In this document: positions 12,861 to 22,944 of the stretch, one piece after another
How positions within the stretch are numbered: position 1 is the stretch's first letter
Layout: the number at the start of each line of letters is the position of its first letter
From: Cymbidium sinense
Lineage: Eukaryota; Streptophyta; Magnoliopsida; Asparagales; Orchidaceae
DNA: 64,000 bases
Assembly: GCA_021442155.1 (NCBI GenBank)
Contig: CM038215.1
Span: 206,578,982 to 206,642,981, forward strand
Direction: 5' to 3'
The notes under the pieces: model-generated
What the model was told of the DNA's origin: nothing
Database searches by the model: none
Seen by the model: only the letters and a program-made list of their open reading frames with translations
Translations under genes and position numbers: made by a program

Positions 12861-13492
12861 TTGATTGAATTGATTTTGGCTTGATTGGTTTTGATTGTAG
12901 ATTTTGGTATGGCTTGGAATGATGATTAGAGGATTGATTGATTCATGAGAAAATTAATTGAGTTAGGTTTAGATTGAAGAATAATTTGGCTAACTCCATA
13001 TGATCAAATCATGGGCTTAGGTTTGGGTTATGGTGGGTTTGATTTTGGTTTGATGGTAAATTTGATTTGGTTTGGAATAATGATTGAAGGATTGATTGAT
13101 TTATGAGAAATTTAATTGAATTTGATTTGGATTTAAGAAAGTTTTGGCTAAGTCCATAGGATCAAATCATGGGTTTAGGTTTTGATTATTTGGATTTGAT
13201 TTTGGCTTGGAGATTTGGATTTGATTTTGGCTTGGAGATTTGGATTGGATTGTAATTGATTTGAGGTTGGAATTTTTCTAAGGAGATAAGCATAGATTTG
13301 GTTAGGCTATAGGCTAGGTAAGTTTCTCTATGTCCTAAGGCATAGCCTAATCCTATGGCTAATCCTTCTAAATCTCTAGACTTAAGTTCACTTAATCACT
13401 AGAAGTGTCTTATGACTAAGGAGCTCTTAGTATCTAGAAGGCCCCAGACCTATGATGAGAAGATTAGATCCTCACTCTAAGTGAGGTCAACA

Positions 13493-14285
13493 CCGCCTAC
13501 ATGATTTTAAAGTAAGAAGTGTTAGCCGACCATTCTAGGCGCGGTATAAGAGTCGTGTGTTCATTCTCCTTATGGAGGTGAACTATCATATCCCATCTTT
13601 CCCAATTAGACTTAAATCGCTTTTAGCTAAAGCATTTTAGATTTAGGTTATGAGGGTACTTATTTCCTTCGTGCTACGAGTATAAGTCCTCATCTCTTAG
13701 GTATTTTCATATTCTTGTGTTATTGGACTATAGGCCCTAGTTTTCTAATAAGATTTTATCTTAAACAAAAGTAAATTCTCTCTCTCAAAATATATAAAGT
13801 ATCACTATAGGGTAGACTGAAGCACTCACTAGGCTTCCTACTTACTCTCCTTTAGAATCCATAAATAAGTCTTCCTATTTGAACTCTCTCACTTGATTTC
13901 CATAAATACTTAATCCTTTGATAGTCTTGCTTTGAAATCTTTGGATATACTTATTGACTACTTTAATCGAGAGTATTCTTAGGAAATTCTCTTTTCTTAA
14001 GATGTAATTAACTATGGAAGCTTGCTTCCATAGGAAACTAAAGAACCCAACATAAAATAAATTCTACTTAACTTCTCCACATGAAGTAGGTGAATGATCT
14101 CTAGTATATACATAGACCCATCTGTCTTATGAGTCATTATTAGATGATTAGGTCCATTCTGGGGTAATGTTTATATCTTCCAGGGTAGTACATCATACCT
14201 TATTGTCACACCCAATCACTTTAATAAGTATCTCCTAAGATCTGTGTGGTGTCCCTACGGTTCCAAATTAAAACACCACAATGCT
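13493..14285 (+). repeat. Inverted 3'-end fragment of the Tat LTR
   Basis: The reverse complement of this segment matches 6,600-7,318 block by block. For example, AATGGACCTAATCATCTAAT (reverse complement near 14,140) pairs with the tract at 6,721, and the ACCTAAGAGATGAGGA region (13,700) pairs with 7,105. It starts exactly where LTR A ends at the TCAACA border and stops at the Athila RT junction. Element A is therefore bordered by long inverted repeats. It is either a piece of an oppositely oriented element or the product of a palindromic rearrangement. Confidence 0.75.
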
Positions 14286-15480
14286 CTACTATCCTATCCA
14301 ACTTCTAGTTCATAAAAGGCAATTTAAAATGATCTTTTCTAGTGACATTGTTTAGCTTCCTTTAGTTAATGCAAATCCTTAAACTAGTGACTATCCCAGT
14401 GGGTATGATTTCATTATTTTCATTAGTTGCAATAGTCATCCTGCCTTTCTTAGATGCACAATGAATAGGACTAACCCAAGTGCTATTAGAGATCGGGTAA
14501 ATAATGCCTGTATCTATCCCCTTTAAAATCTCCTTCTTTAGCACTTGATGATTGGGTTAAGCCTTCTTTGGTTATCTACAAAAGGTTAATTATTTTCTTT
14601 CATCAAGATCCTATGTGTACATATAGGTGGGCTGATTCTTCTGATATCAGTTATAGTACACACAAAAGCTCTCTTACATTCTCTTAGTACATTTATTAAC
14701 TTATCCTATTACTTCCCATTCAAATGTACAAAGTATTATTGATAAAGTTAAAGATTTTCTTAAGTATGCATATTTTAGATGATTGGGTGAAGGTTTCAAG
14801 TCTAAATCTGGGGCTTCTACAATGGATGGCTTATGACTATATGTTCCTAAGTATTCTTCTATTAGTTCATAGGTTTTCCTAAATTTACTAGGAATGGACC
14901 TAAAGGCTTTGAATCACTCTGCCATCTTCTAACCAAGTTTGCCTTAATAAATCTTCAATCATATAGTTATTTAACTCCTTTTCCATCTTATCTTCCCTGA
15001 GCCCAATCTTATAAAACTCTTTATTCCTATCATCATGAAATTTTATAGAATTAAACACATTAAACGTAATCTTTTGATTATGAAATCTCATGGTTAATTC
15101 TTCTTTTTTTATATATCATGGTTCTTCATATGGCTAGGAAAGGTATACTTAAGATGAGGGGTATCTCCTTATCTTCCTCCATATTTAGGATTATGAAATC
15201 AGTAGGGGATAAGAACTTATAAAATTTTATCAATACATACTCAATAATTCTTTGGGATATCTACCAACTAATTTTAAAGACACCCTAATAGGTTGTACCT
15301 CTCCTAATCCTAGTTTTCTAAAGATGGATAGATACATTAGATTGATGCTAACTCCCAAATCACATTGTGCTTTCCCAAAGAACTTATCTCCTATAGTGCA
15401 AGGAATGGTAAAACTTCTTGGATCCTTAAGTTTCTCAAGCAATTTTCTTTGAATTATGACACTACATTCTTCAATTAGGA
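14286..15480 (-). pseudogene. Athila protease and N-terminal reverse transcriptase, broken
   Basis: The protease comes first on the minus strand (15,442-15,230). It shows KLKDPRSFTIPCTIG, then CDLGVSINLM, where DLG(A)S is the Athila version of the aspartic protease active site. A linker with KITFNVFNSIKF follows (about 15,070). RT begins near 14,870 with a LKPSPNHLKYAYL-like stretch and continues through GIIYPISNSTWVSPIH, a KKG..TI block and RICIN..RKLN. It then ends abruptly near 14,285, before the catalytic YADD would be reached. The rest of RT and RNase H is absent from both flanks of the nested insertion. Stops and frameshifts occur throughout. Confidence 0.85.
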
Positions 15481-17054
15481 CTATAGCTTTATTTTCTCCT
15501 AATTTTCTTTTTTTTTTTATATAAAATGTGTTTTATGAATTTTTTTTCATAAGAAGGGATTTGTTCTAATGCTTCAACAAAATGAATGTTGATTGAAATT
15601 TTATTAAAGACTTTTAGGAATTTAGTAACAGATTATCTAATTTTATTTTTGAAGTCATTTCAAAAATGGAGGTGGTGGTTTTACTCTAATTGTTTTAATT
15701 ACTTCTCTCTCAACTTTTTAATTCCTTATTCACCGTATCTTCTAAATCGTCAAGATTTCTTTCTCATCATCCAATTTTTTTTGTCAATTCTTATTTCTTC
15801 TAACTTTCTTCAGGTTCTCAATTCAATTGCTTTGCATTGCTCCTTACCCTTTTTCTTAGGATTTATCTCTGTGTTACTAGGTAAACTACCATATGGTCTA
15901 TTTGCAAGGTTATTAGCCAATTGTTCTTGTTAGATTTCTAAATTTCTAGTAGAGGAAACTTAACTTTGTAATTATGTCCCCATTTATAGCACTAGTTCTT
16001 TCAAATTAGTATTTTTTTTCATTAGGTTGAATTTATGGAGGATAATTTAGTGGAATCATAGGTCTAAAGTTTGAATTATGAGGGTTATAATTTCTATTAT
16101 TCTAGTTTCCCATATTTCTATTTTGAATATAATTTGCATTATTATTCCAAAAAAAGTTTGGGTGATTCCTCCAACCTAGGTTAAATGAATTATAGAAGGG
16201 GTCATTTGACTTATTGGCTAAATACTTAAGTATTTTTATTTTATTTTATTTTATTTTTATTATTTTTCTCTTCCAACACACATACTTCACTACTATCTCC
16301 CAAATGTTAGCTAGAATTGAAATTTTGATCACCCCTAGATTATCAAATTTCTTAGACATGGTTGTTGTTTGTGAGGCTAACATTACAATCATATCATTAT
16401 TGTGCACACTAGCCACTTTCTTAAGATTTAGTTTATTAATGGTCTCTTCGAAATGTTTGGACATTAGACTACCCTTAGCTGGCACATCTATGATTATTCT
16501 AAGGGATCCTGCTAAGCCATTATTAAAAGATTGGATAATTAACCAATCAGGTAAAGAGTGATATGGGTATTTCTTAAATAGGTCTTTATATCTCTTTCAA
16601 GCTTCATATTTCGATTCATTGTCCATTTGTATAAAAGAGGTGATGGCATTTCTATGCTTAGTAGTCTTAGATGAAAGAAAAATATTTAGCTAGAAATGTT
16701 TGGGCGAACTCATTTTTAGTTGTGATAGATCTTGAGGTAATGAATTCAACTAGACTTTAACTTTATACCTAAGTGAGAAAGGGAATAACCTAAGTCTAAT
16801 TACTTCATCACTGACTCCATTGTATTTAAAGGTTGCACAACTCTCTAAGAAATTTGATATATGCATGTTAGGACCTTCTATAAGAGAACCCACAAACTAA
16901 GAGTTTACACCATTTGGATTATTGAAGGTTTCATTTCAAAATTATTAGCTTGAATGATCGGTTTAGCTATGCTTTGGTGCACTTCATCTACCAGAGGTGC
17001 GACATAATCTCTAAGAGGTCTATGGTGTTCTACTTTACTTGGTTGATTAGCCAT
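15481..17054 (-). pseudogene. Athila gag, broken
   Basis: The start on the minus strand is ATG at 17,054, followed by MANQPSKVEHHRPLRDYV and then an IIQANNFE motif shared by Athila gag proteins. Further down are a block with LMSKHFEETINKL (near 16,470), a coiled segment ending SQTTTMSKKFDNLG, and a C-terminal region with FVEALEQIP (near 15,570) leading into protease. Gag would form the virus-like particle. Many frameshifts are present; the longest open stretches are under 120 codons. The opposite strand also has chance open frames, which should not be annotated. Confidence 0.75.
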
Positions 17055-17340
17055 TACTAAATTTTTAAGATGATTTCTCCTTTATTTTTTAAGTTCTTTA
17101 TAGAATTTTTCAATTTTTAATTTTAAAAATAAGATTTCTATTATTTTGTCACTATGCATGCAATATCTAGAAAAACCTTTTTTCTTACAACAACAACACT
17201 AATAACAATTGTTATAATCGACAAATAATTTTAGCTTCTAAACAACAAGTAATTAAAAGTTCATTAATCACTTAACACAAAGTAGTTGAATTAAAAATAA
17301 TTTAGTTAGACTAATATTAACTTAATGTAAATTAGCACTT

Positions 17341-17361
17341 CAATCCTCAGTAATAGACCCA
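17341..17361 (-). other. Decayed primer-binding site of the Athila element
   Basis: On the minus strand the sequence runs GTCAAGTTTTTGG and then diverges. In Athila elements this leads into TGGCGCCGTTGCCGGG, complementary to tRNA-Asp. Here only TGG and the following GATTG frame survive, so priming would not work. The match fixes the inner edge of the 5' LTR near 17,362. Confidence 0.55.
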
Positions 17362-19018
17362 AAAACTTGACCGACTTAAAATGATGTACGCAAGTGAATG
17401 TGTCATTCAAATAATAAAGTGATAGGTAAAGTATCGTTCCTGCGAGGATTGAGTTTAATTAAAAATTAAATTAATTACTAGGTCTATACAAATCTTAATA
17501 TGGAACTATTTAAAAAGTATAAATTTAAAAAGTGGATGAAATACTAATTAGACTATAATTTTATGATTTTGTAGAAAATATTTTATTTAGAATATAATTA
17601 TTAATAAGTACCTAAAGTTTATGTAAATTATGATTGAAAACTTAATAAAAATCAATGTTGGATTTATTAAAATTTGTAGTTGTCAACCAAGAGCTTAGTT
17701 GCTATATCGTCTATACCTAGAACAACATAACCAAATCACTTCCTTTAACTAGCTAATTTCCTATTGTCTAATTAAATTTTTAAGTGATTACATTACTTAC
17801 TGCTCCTTTTTATGATTGTGGATCAAGACTAGCATATGTCTATATCTAATGAGTAAATCCAATTACTTTTTCTACTATTCTTCTAAGATTTTTATGATAT
17901 CCATGTTAACATCACAATTGACTAGAGTTTTTAAGTTAATTAAGCGTTAGTAAAAGTAAAATAATAATTTTTAATAAAGCACAAATACTTTTCTTATAAA
18001 ATCACAACATCCACATTAATACAAATATTCAATATAATAATATAGAAACCCAAGAGCATTTTATGATTTTTGTGACTCATAGTGGAGGGAAGAAGAACAT
18101 ATTCAAACATTTAAAATACAACCAAAGGAAATCAGAAGAATAGGGTATAGTAGACTGGAGAACTCTTCTAAATTTGCCCTTGTAGACCGCCCTTTTTCTC
18201 ATATTAGGATTGCACGTCATATCCTTGATCTGGATCTTCTTCTAAGCCTTAAATATAAAGAATAATCTTCCATCCACCCCTTACACAGTACAATGAAGCA
18301 CATACATTGAATACTTGTAATGTCACTCTCCAAGTGTTATACACACACACTCACACAAGACACTACCACTTGCCAAAAACTTTTTTTCCTTTTGTAAAAC
18401 ACCACCTATTTATAGTCTTTAGGTCCTCTTATCAGTCCTTCACCCACTTCTCTCAAAATTGCATTGAAAACAACCAAAACCAACTACTGGAACTACTCGA
18501 AATTGATCTGTTGGGTCGTCACATCGTGGCACTAGAAAGGTAGTGCTTACGCATTGGGATTGTGTCACGACACTAGAAAATGGGTTGTGGCGTTGACCCT
18601 TCTATCATTTTGCTTGATTGTGGGACTCCTTAGTGTTATGGTGCCTTGTATGTTGTATGAGGCTTCCTCTATAGAAAATTTTCTAATTCGTCAGTATTGC
18701 AGCACTGTATCGTTGTTGAGGCGCCAAGATTTGTCGTTTGGTCCAAAAATTAATCTTGCTCCAGCGTTGTGGCATTGCTAATGAAGCCTAGGGGTTGACC
18801 TTTATGTCTAAATCCTTTTAATTGCAGTGTCACGACCCTATTTTTGTATTGCCTAGACACTGCATATGGCCTTTGTATTTTTCTTCTCTTTTAGGAATTT
18901 CCTCACAAAAAAAGTGAAAAACAGCAAAAACTATTGAAAATAATATAATCAACTAAATTTGGCATATAAATTTTATTTTAAATTCAATAATTTTATTAAT
19001 ATCTTTTTATTTATTAAT
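17362..19018 (-). repeat. 5' LTR of the Athila element
   Basis: The outer 0.83 kb (18,190-19,018) matches the partial LTR at 1-806. The inner part holds the conserved GTATCGTTCCTGCGAGGA stretch near 17,430, typical of this class. A TATA box (CTATAAATAGG, minus strand, 18,405-18,415) lies in the shared part. The length, about 1.65 kb, fits Athila. The right edge is where similarity to 1-806 stops, and no clean target duplication is visible. Confidence 0.7.
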
Positions 19019-19236
19019 ATATGTAATAACTCGCCTATTAATTTAAAATTAAAGTTCACAATTATTAGATTAAAGTGTCTCATATTGAATTCTGAACTCT
19101 TCGTGCTCGCAAAATGTCGCCGAACGTGAGGTCACGACTTCACACTGCTTCCCTTGAAGCCTATCTCTTCGTACACGTATTCACATACCAACTACCAACC
19201 GCGTTGAGGAAAGATGCAAACCCTCGACAGTATTAC

Positions 19237-19357
19237 GTGCGGACTCCTGATGCATCAGGAGTCCGCTCAGATTATTTCGTTTTTTTTTTTTTTAAATAAA
19301 AAAAAAATGAAAAATGAAAAACTGTGATGCGGACTCCGCACCGTGCGGAGTCCGCAC
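19237..19357. mobile_element. 121 bp double-hairpin element in the BAHD promoter (MITE-like)
   Basis: The segment starts GTGCGGACTCC and ends with its exact reverse complement GGAGTCCGCAC. Each end is itself a hairpin: 19,239-19,266 is a perfect 28-base palindrome with arms GCGGACTCCTGATG, and 19,329-19,355 has 13-base arms GCGGACTCCGCAC around one base. Between them are a T-run and an A-run that can pair. The GC-rich ends stand out from the AT-rich surroundings. No target-site duplication is evident. It could be a miniature inverted-repeat transposon or a folded regulatory element. Confidence 0.6.
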
Positions 19358-19368
19358 CTAATATTCCC

Positions 19369-19429
19369 TCGATAAATACCCCCAACCCTCTTGTCATTCA
19401 AACTTCATCATTAAGACCAAAATCCTCTC

Positions 19430-19468
<39 letters not shown>

Positions 19469-19531
19469 GTTCCTTCCTCACCCAGTCACCCTAGTTCATC
19501 TCCTTCAGTGATTAACCAAGCAAAAGGTGCC
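19369..19531 (+). promoter_or_regulatory. Core promoter and CT-rich 5'UTR of the BAHD gene
   Basis: A TATA-like GATAAATA at 19,371-19,378 lies about 155 bases before the start codon. A pyrimidine tract, mostly (CT)n, spans 19,424-19,465 and would lie in the leader if transcription starts about 30 bases past the TATA box. CT/GA tracts in plant leaders can bind BBR/BPC GAGA-binding factors, so a regulatory role is possible but unproven. The start context GTGCCATGG is favourable. Confidence 0.55.
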
Positions 19532-21187
19532 ATGGTGTTCTCAGTGACCCGGAAATCTAGCAGGCTCGTCACCCCGGCGGAGCCAACGCCCACGGAGATC
19601 CTTCCTCTGTCTACCATCGATCGCGTTAAGGGCCTTCGCCACATGGTCCGATCGATCCATGTGTTCATGAGCGGCGAGAGGGCGGCGGAAACCATCAAGG
19701 AGGCTATGTCCAAGGCCCTGGTGATTTATTACCCGTTCGCTGGCCGGTTCATCGATGACTCTGAAGATGGAGAAGTGAAGTTGGCTTGTAGAGGCGAGGG
19801 CGTGTGGTTTGTCGAGGCTGTCGCTGACTGTAGCCTTGAGGATGTGAGGTTTCTCGATCATCCGCTGATGATCTCGTCGGATGAGTTCTTTCCGGTGGTC
19901 TCGCACGAAATTAATGAGAAAATCACCATCCCATTCATGATGCAGGTGCGAATTTCAAACGTGAAAATTTATTTGTTAATTATTCATGCAACACTATGAC
20001 TTTTTAAATCTACTTTTTATACTGATGATATTTAATTATGTTATCTTCACCTAAAATTTTTCAATTTTTAAATGTGAATGGACACTTCTCTTTAAATTAT
20101 TTTAAAAAGTATTAATTTTTTGTCAATATTTCGTGTACCGATCGTTTAGGTATTCTGATAATCGACAAGTTTGCTCAGTTTTTTAGAAAGTACAAATATA
20201 ATTTAAAAACTTTTTTCTTAACATTTAAAAAATTTTTATTTTTTTTTATTTATGCTCGCGAATAGCAAAATTTCTCCCTGCTATAGCCTCAATGATCAAG
20301 CCCTCTGAACAAAACTTATGGACCGGGGTCCATTTTTCTTTGCAGGTAACAGAGTTCACACGCGGCGGCTTCGCCATCGGCCTCATCTCAGTTCACACCA
20401 TGGCGGACGGACTCGGCGCCGCGCAGTTCCTAAACACCATCGGGGAGATGGCCCGCGGGCTGCAAAAACCCACCATCAACCCCATCTGGGACCGTGACCT
20501 CATCCCCAACCCGCCCAAGCTCCAGCAGTCAGGCCCTCCACCCGCTTTCCCCGACTTAAAGCTTCAATACACAACCATAGACTTACTACCCGACAGCATC
20601 CTGCAGATTAAAGCAGACTTTTTCCGCTCCACGGGCAAGCACTGCTCCACCTTCGACGCCTCTATCGCCAAGGTATGGCAAGCCCGAGCCCGAGCAATCG
20701 GATTCAAGCCCGACGAGCTGGTTCACGCCTGCTTCTTCGCTAACATTCGCCACCTTCTCACTGATATTCTGCCGCCAGCGGGAGGATACTACGGAAACTG
20801 CTTCTACCCGTAACAGTCACACCGCCACCGCTGGAAGAGTGGCGGAGTCGACCCTGTGGACGTCGTGAGAATCGTAAGGGATGCGAAGAGCAGCCTGCCG
20901 AAGGAGTTCGCAAAATGGGCTCTTGGAGACTTTAAGGAGGATCCTTTTGAGCTAACCTTCACTTACAATTCTATGTTCGTGTCGGACTGGACAAGGTTAG
21001 GGTTTAGGGAGGTGGATTATGGGTGGGGGAAGCCGGTGAATGTCATACCATTTGCATACTATGATTTCATGGCGGTGGCGATCATCGGAACTCTGCCAGT
21101 GCCGAAGCAGGGGCAAGGATCATGACACAGTGTGTTAAGAAGGAGCACTTGGAGGAATTTCAGCGTGAGATGAGGAGGTTTAATTGA
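19532..21187 (+). CDS. BAHD-family acyltransferase, two exons, four apparent frameshifts in exon 2
   Basis: The enzyme would move an acyl group from a CoA thioester to an alcohol or amine in the cytosol. Exon 1 is 19,532-19,945 and exon 2 is 20,346-21,187, joined in phase 0. The ATG at 19,532 was chosen because MVFSV is the family's usual start; an in-frame ATG lies 24 bases earlier. Landmarks are an N-terminal [10 protein letters not shown] and PLS.ID, YYPFAGR, the catalytic HTMADG (HXXXD) early in exon 2, [10 protein letters not shown], and the structural DYGWG. The C-terminal TQC..EHLEEF follows in a shifted frame and ends at 21,187. Frame changes fall near 20,810, 20,822, 20,856 and 21,117, each consistent with loss of one base from a short homopolymer. 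It resembles the group annotated as acyltransferase 4 or debenzoyl-taxol N-benzoyltransferase-like. The substrate is unknown. It is either a recent pseudogene or an intact gene with assembly errors. Confidence 0.85.
19946..20345 (+). other. Single intron of the BAHD gene
   Basis: The donor CAG/GTGCGA follows the codons M-M-Q and the acceptor TTTCTTTGCAG/GTAACA precedes V-T-E-F, in phase 0. The 400 bases are AT-rich, with T-runs before the acceptor. An intron at this point, upstream of the HXXXD motif, is usual in many BAHD genes. Reading through the donor gives a false extension that ends at 19,999. Confidence 0.85.
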
Positions 21188-22504
21188 ACTGTTAACAATC
21201 CTAACACAGCTAAGTGAAAAATCAGAATACGGGGTATTATATATACGATTAAATTCACCGGACGAGTTTAGACTCGTATTTTGATGGCTTGTTTTTTTAA
21301 TTAATTGGTGTTTTAGTATGTTAATTTGCGAATGTATTGTTGATGTGTAAAAGCACGTTTTAATTAAATCTGTTAGCATTGGTTTTCAAGGCCAAATCTG
21401 TTACCTTTGTTGGCAATGTGTGAAAAAGTGTGCTATATTTTGTATATTGATTTACTTATCTTGTATTTTAATTCTATACTAAAATATTGATTTTTTTTAT
21501 CCTATGCTAAACTTGGATGCACTTAATTATTTTCTTTAGGAAAAGATAAAGAAATGTTTAAGTAATTATAAAAAAGAGTATGGTAGAATAGTAAAATGAA
21601 TACTAAAAAATTATATCTTTTGAAAGCATAATATATTGTAGATAACTTAATATGTTTGTGATAAAGTTATATGTATAATAATATGAAGTATGAATCTTAT
21701 GTTTTCAACAATTTTATATAATCTTATAATATTAGTAAAGGATTTAGTATGTTATTGGTAAACTAATATATATTTTCATTTAGTTTTGCTCCCAAAAGAT
21801 TCAAAATGCATGTATCATGCAATGCCATATCCTGATGTATATTTAGAATTGAATTCTATGTGTTTAATGTACTATAATTTTTTATTTATTTTTGCCTTGC
21901 TAGTGGCTTAATGTTAAGAATGATAAACATTGAGTATATGAAAAAATAATTTTGACAATGGAGATCAAATGTAAATTAATTTGTAGTATAAAGGTAATCA
22001 TTTTGAATTATTGGACATTTCATCCTTTCCTCTGTCCAATTTTTAAAAGAGTCTTCATTAGAGAGCTGTGTGTTTAAATGATGAAAGCTTTTTTTTAGCA
22101 TAATTGGAAAGTGCTATATTAGTCATAAACAAAATGTGGAATTTTAGTTGTATTTTCTAGAAATATTTTAAGAACTGCTAATTCTCATTTTAGTAGAAGT
22201 TTTGCTACTACTATCAGCAATGGTAAAACTACAACTATAGTCTCCCTATCTTATTAAAAATTTAATGTCTCTTTTTTGTATATACCCTACATGCCTTAGT
22301 TCCTTCGACCTCTATCTCCCCCTTCCATAGCTCAATCCCATCAATCGATTGTTGACCAATTTCGTAACCTCAACCAACTATCGACTAGTTCCATCACCTC
22401 GACCAACCATGGACTTGCTACATTACCTTAACCATTAACCAACTCCATTACTTAACATTTGCTAGAGCATCGTCACCTCATCACCGTAGGAAAACTGCAG
22501 ATTT
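21188..22504. other. AT-rich DNA downstream of the BAHD gene, nothing recognised
   Basis: No coding similarity or element ends are visible. A degenerate stretch of words like CATCACCTCGACCAACCA and variants occupies 22,300-22,470. The 3'UTR and poly(A) site of the BAHD gene must lie near the start, but no clear AATAAA signal is seen within the first 200 bases. Confidence 0.5.
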
Positions 22505-22822
22505 GTGGTGAAAAATATATACAACAGTTTTGAACGCAAATGGGCTAGCCCTAACTCGTTTCCCATCACTAGTCGAGAGAGAGAGAGAGAGAGAGAGATC
22601 AGGAGGAAATGGGGGCTTGTGTTTCGTCACCATATTATCAATCTAGCAAACTTTTCGTCAGAAAATCAATCGAGTTTAAGTGATTTAAGCATGATGTCCT
22701 CCGCAGTCAGTAATTTCATCATAAATGTTTCTGGCTGAAATATACATCGGTAAATCAGCCAGTAATTTCTAATAGAAAAGTCTGTCGAAAATACTGCTAG
22801 AAGTCTGTAATTTTTTGTAGTG
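22505..22822. mobile_element. CACTA-type transposon end, single terminus
   Basis: The right edge reads ATTTTTTGTAGTG, the reverse complement of CACTACAAAAAAT, the classic end of plant En/Spm (CACTA) elements. Just inside are repeated short words around CAGTCAGTAATTT, CAGCCAGTAATTT and AGTCTGTAATTT (22,700-22,815), as expected for subterminal repeats. A (GA)n run lies at 22,575-22,598. No matching left end or transposase was found, so this is a fragment or a deletion derivative. The left limit is arbitrary. Confidence 0.45.
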
Positions 22823-22904
22823 CATGGTCCTACCAATTTTTGGTAACAAATTTTTCTTAATGATTCATTATTATGTTCATTTCAACATTAATCAATTTAC
22901 CAAA

Positions 22905-22944
<40 letters not shown>

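Larger units (their letters stand above)
6370..13492 (-). repeat. Giant LTR (about 7.1 kb) of Tat element A
   Basis: This aligns colinearly, with gaps, with 44,820-52,638. Matching blocks include a GACCTAATCACC region (6,725), the tract around 7,630-8,060, the repeats at 8,400-9,300, the GC-richer 10,560-11,700, the GGTCAA-rich 11,740-12,860, and the terminal block near 13,380-13,492. In A the sequence abuts 5'UTR repeats, and in B it abuts the 3'UTR, so it is the LTR. The 5' end on the minus strand would be TGTTGACCTC. The left (3') boundary near 6,370 is less certain; a CTATTGGG/CCCAATAG hairpin sits there. No primer-binding site could be recognised. Confidence 0.65.
5118..14285 (-). mobile_element. 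Tat/Ogre-lineage element copy A (5' part) nested in Athila
   Basis: Copy A consists of 5'UTR tandem repeats (5,118-6,240), a full-length LTR (about 6,370-13,492) and an inverted piece of LTR (13,493-14,285). It is related throughout to element B at 43,270-64,000. In the minus-strand sense the LTR comes first and the 5'UTR repeats follow, so this is the 5' end of an element truncated before its genes. The left junction falls in the Athila RNase H/integrase linker and the right junction in Athila RT, so host element sequence was lost during or after insertion. No target-site duplication can be expected or seen. Confidence 0.7.
1..19018 (-). mobile_element. Athila-lineage Ty3/gypsy retrotransposon, old, with nested insertion
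   Basis: The element runs on the minus strand. Two direct repeats (1-806 and about 18,190-19,018) are its LTRs. Between them, read right to left, lie a decayed primer site, gag, aspartic protease, reverse transcriptase, integrase and an env-like remnant, which is the Athila order. The integrase begins its core with a stretch like MRPFVSSFGNEYILVGV, typical of Athila. The inner part is interrupted by a Tat-lineage insertion at 5,118-14,285. Between the two junctions the end of RT and most of RNase H are missing. Every reading frame is broken, and the LTRs agree at only about three quarters of positions by eye, so the insertion is old. The lineage call is firm; the outer ends are approximate, and the left LTR runs off the window. 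Confidence 0.85.

Noticed and set aside
15586..16561. Plus-strand 115-codon hydrophobic frames
   Set aside because: They are the antisense of Athila gag; the minus strand carries the recognisable motifs.
18307..18781. Two plus-strand frames of 75-78 codons
   Set aside because: They lie within the Athila 5' LTR, opposite to its transcription, and are not conserved in the other LTR.
19230..19370. TATTAC and TAATATT words next to strong hairpins, reminiscent of a geminivirus replication origin
   Set aside because: The conserved nonanucleotide is not present as a unit in a loop, and no Rep-like coding sequence lies nearby. The words flank the hairpins rather than sitting in them.
19508..19531. 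Upstream in-frame ATG of the BAHD gene as the start
   Set aside because: It would add eight residues not seen in the family, and the ATG at 19,532 has the better context and the usual MVFSV beginning.
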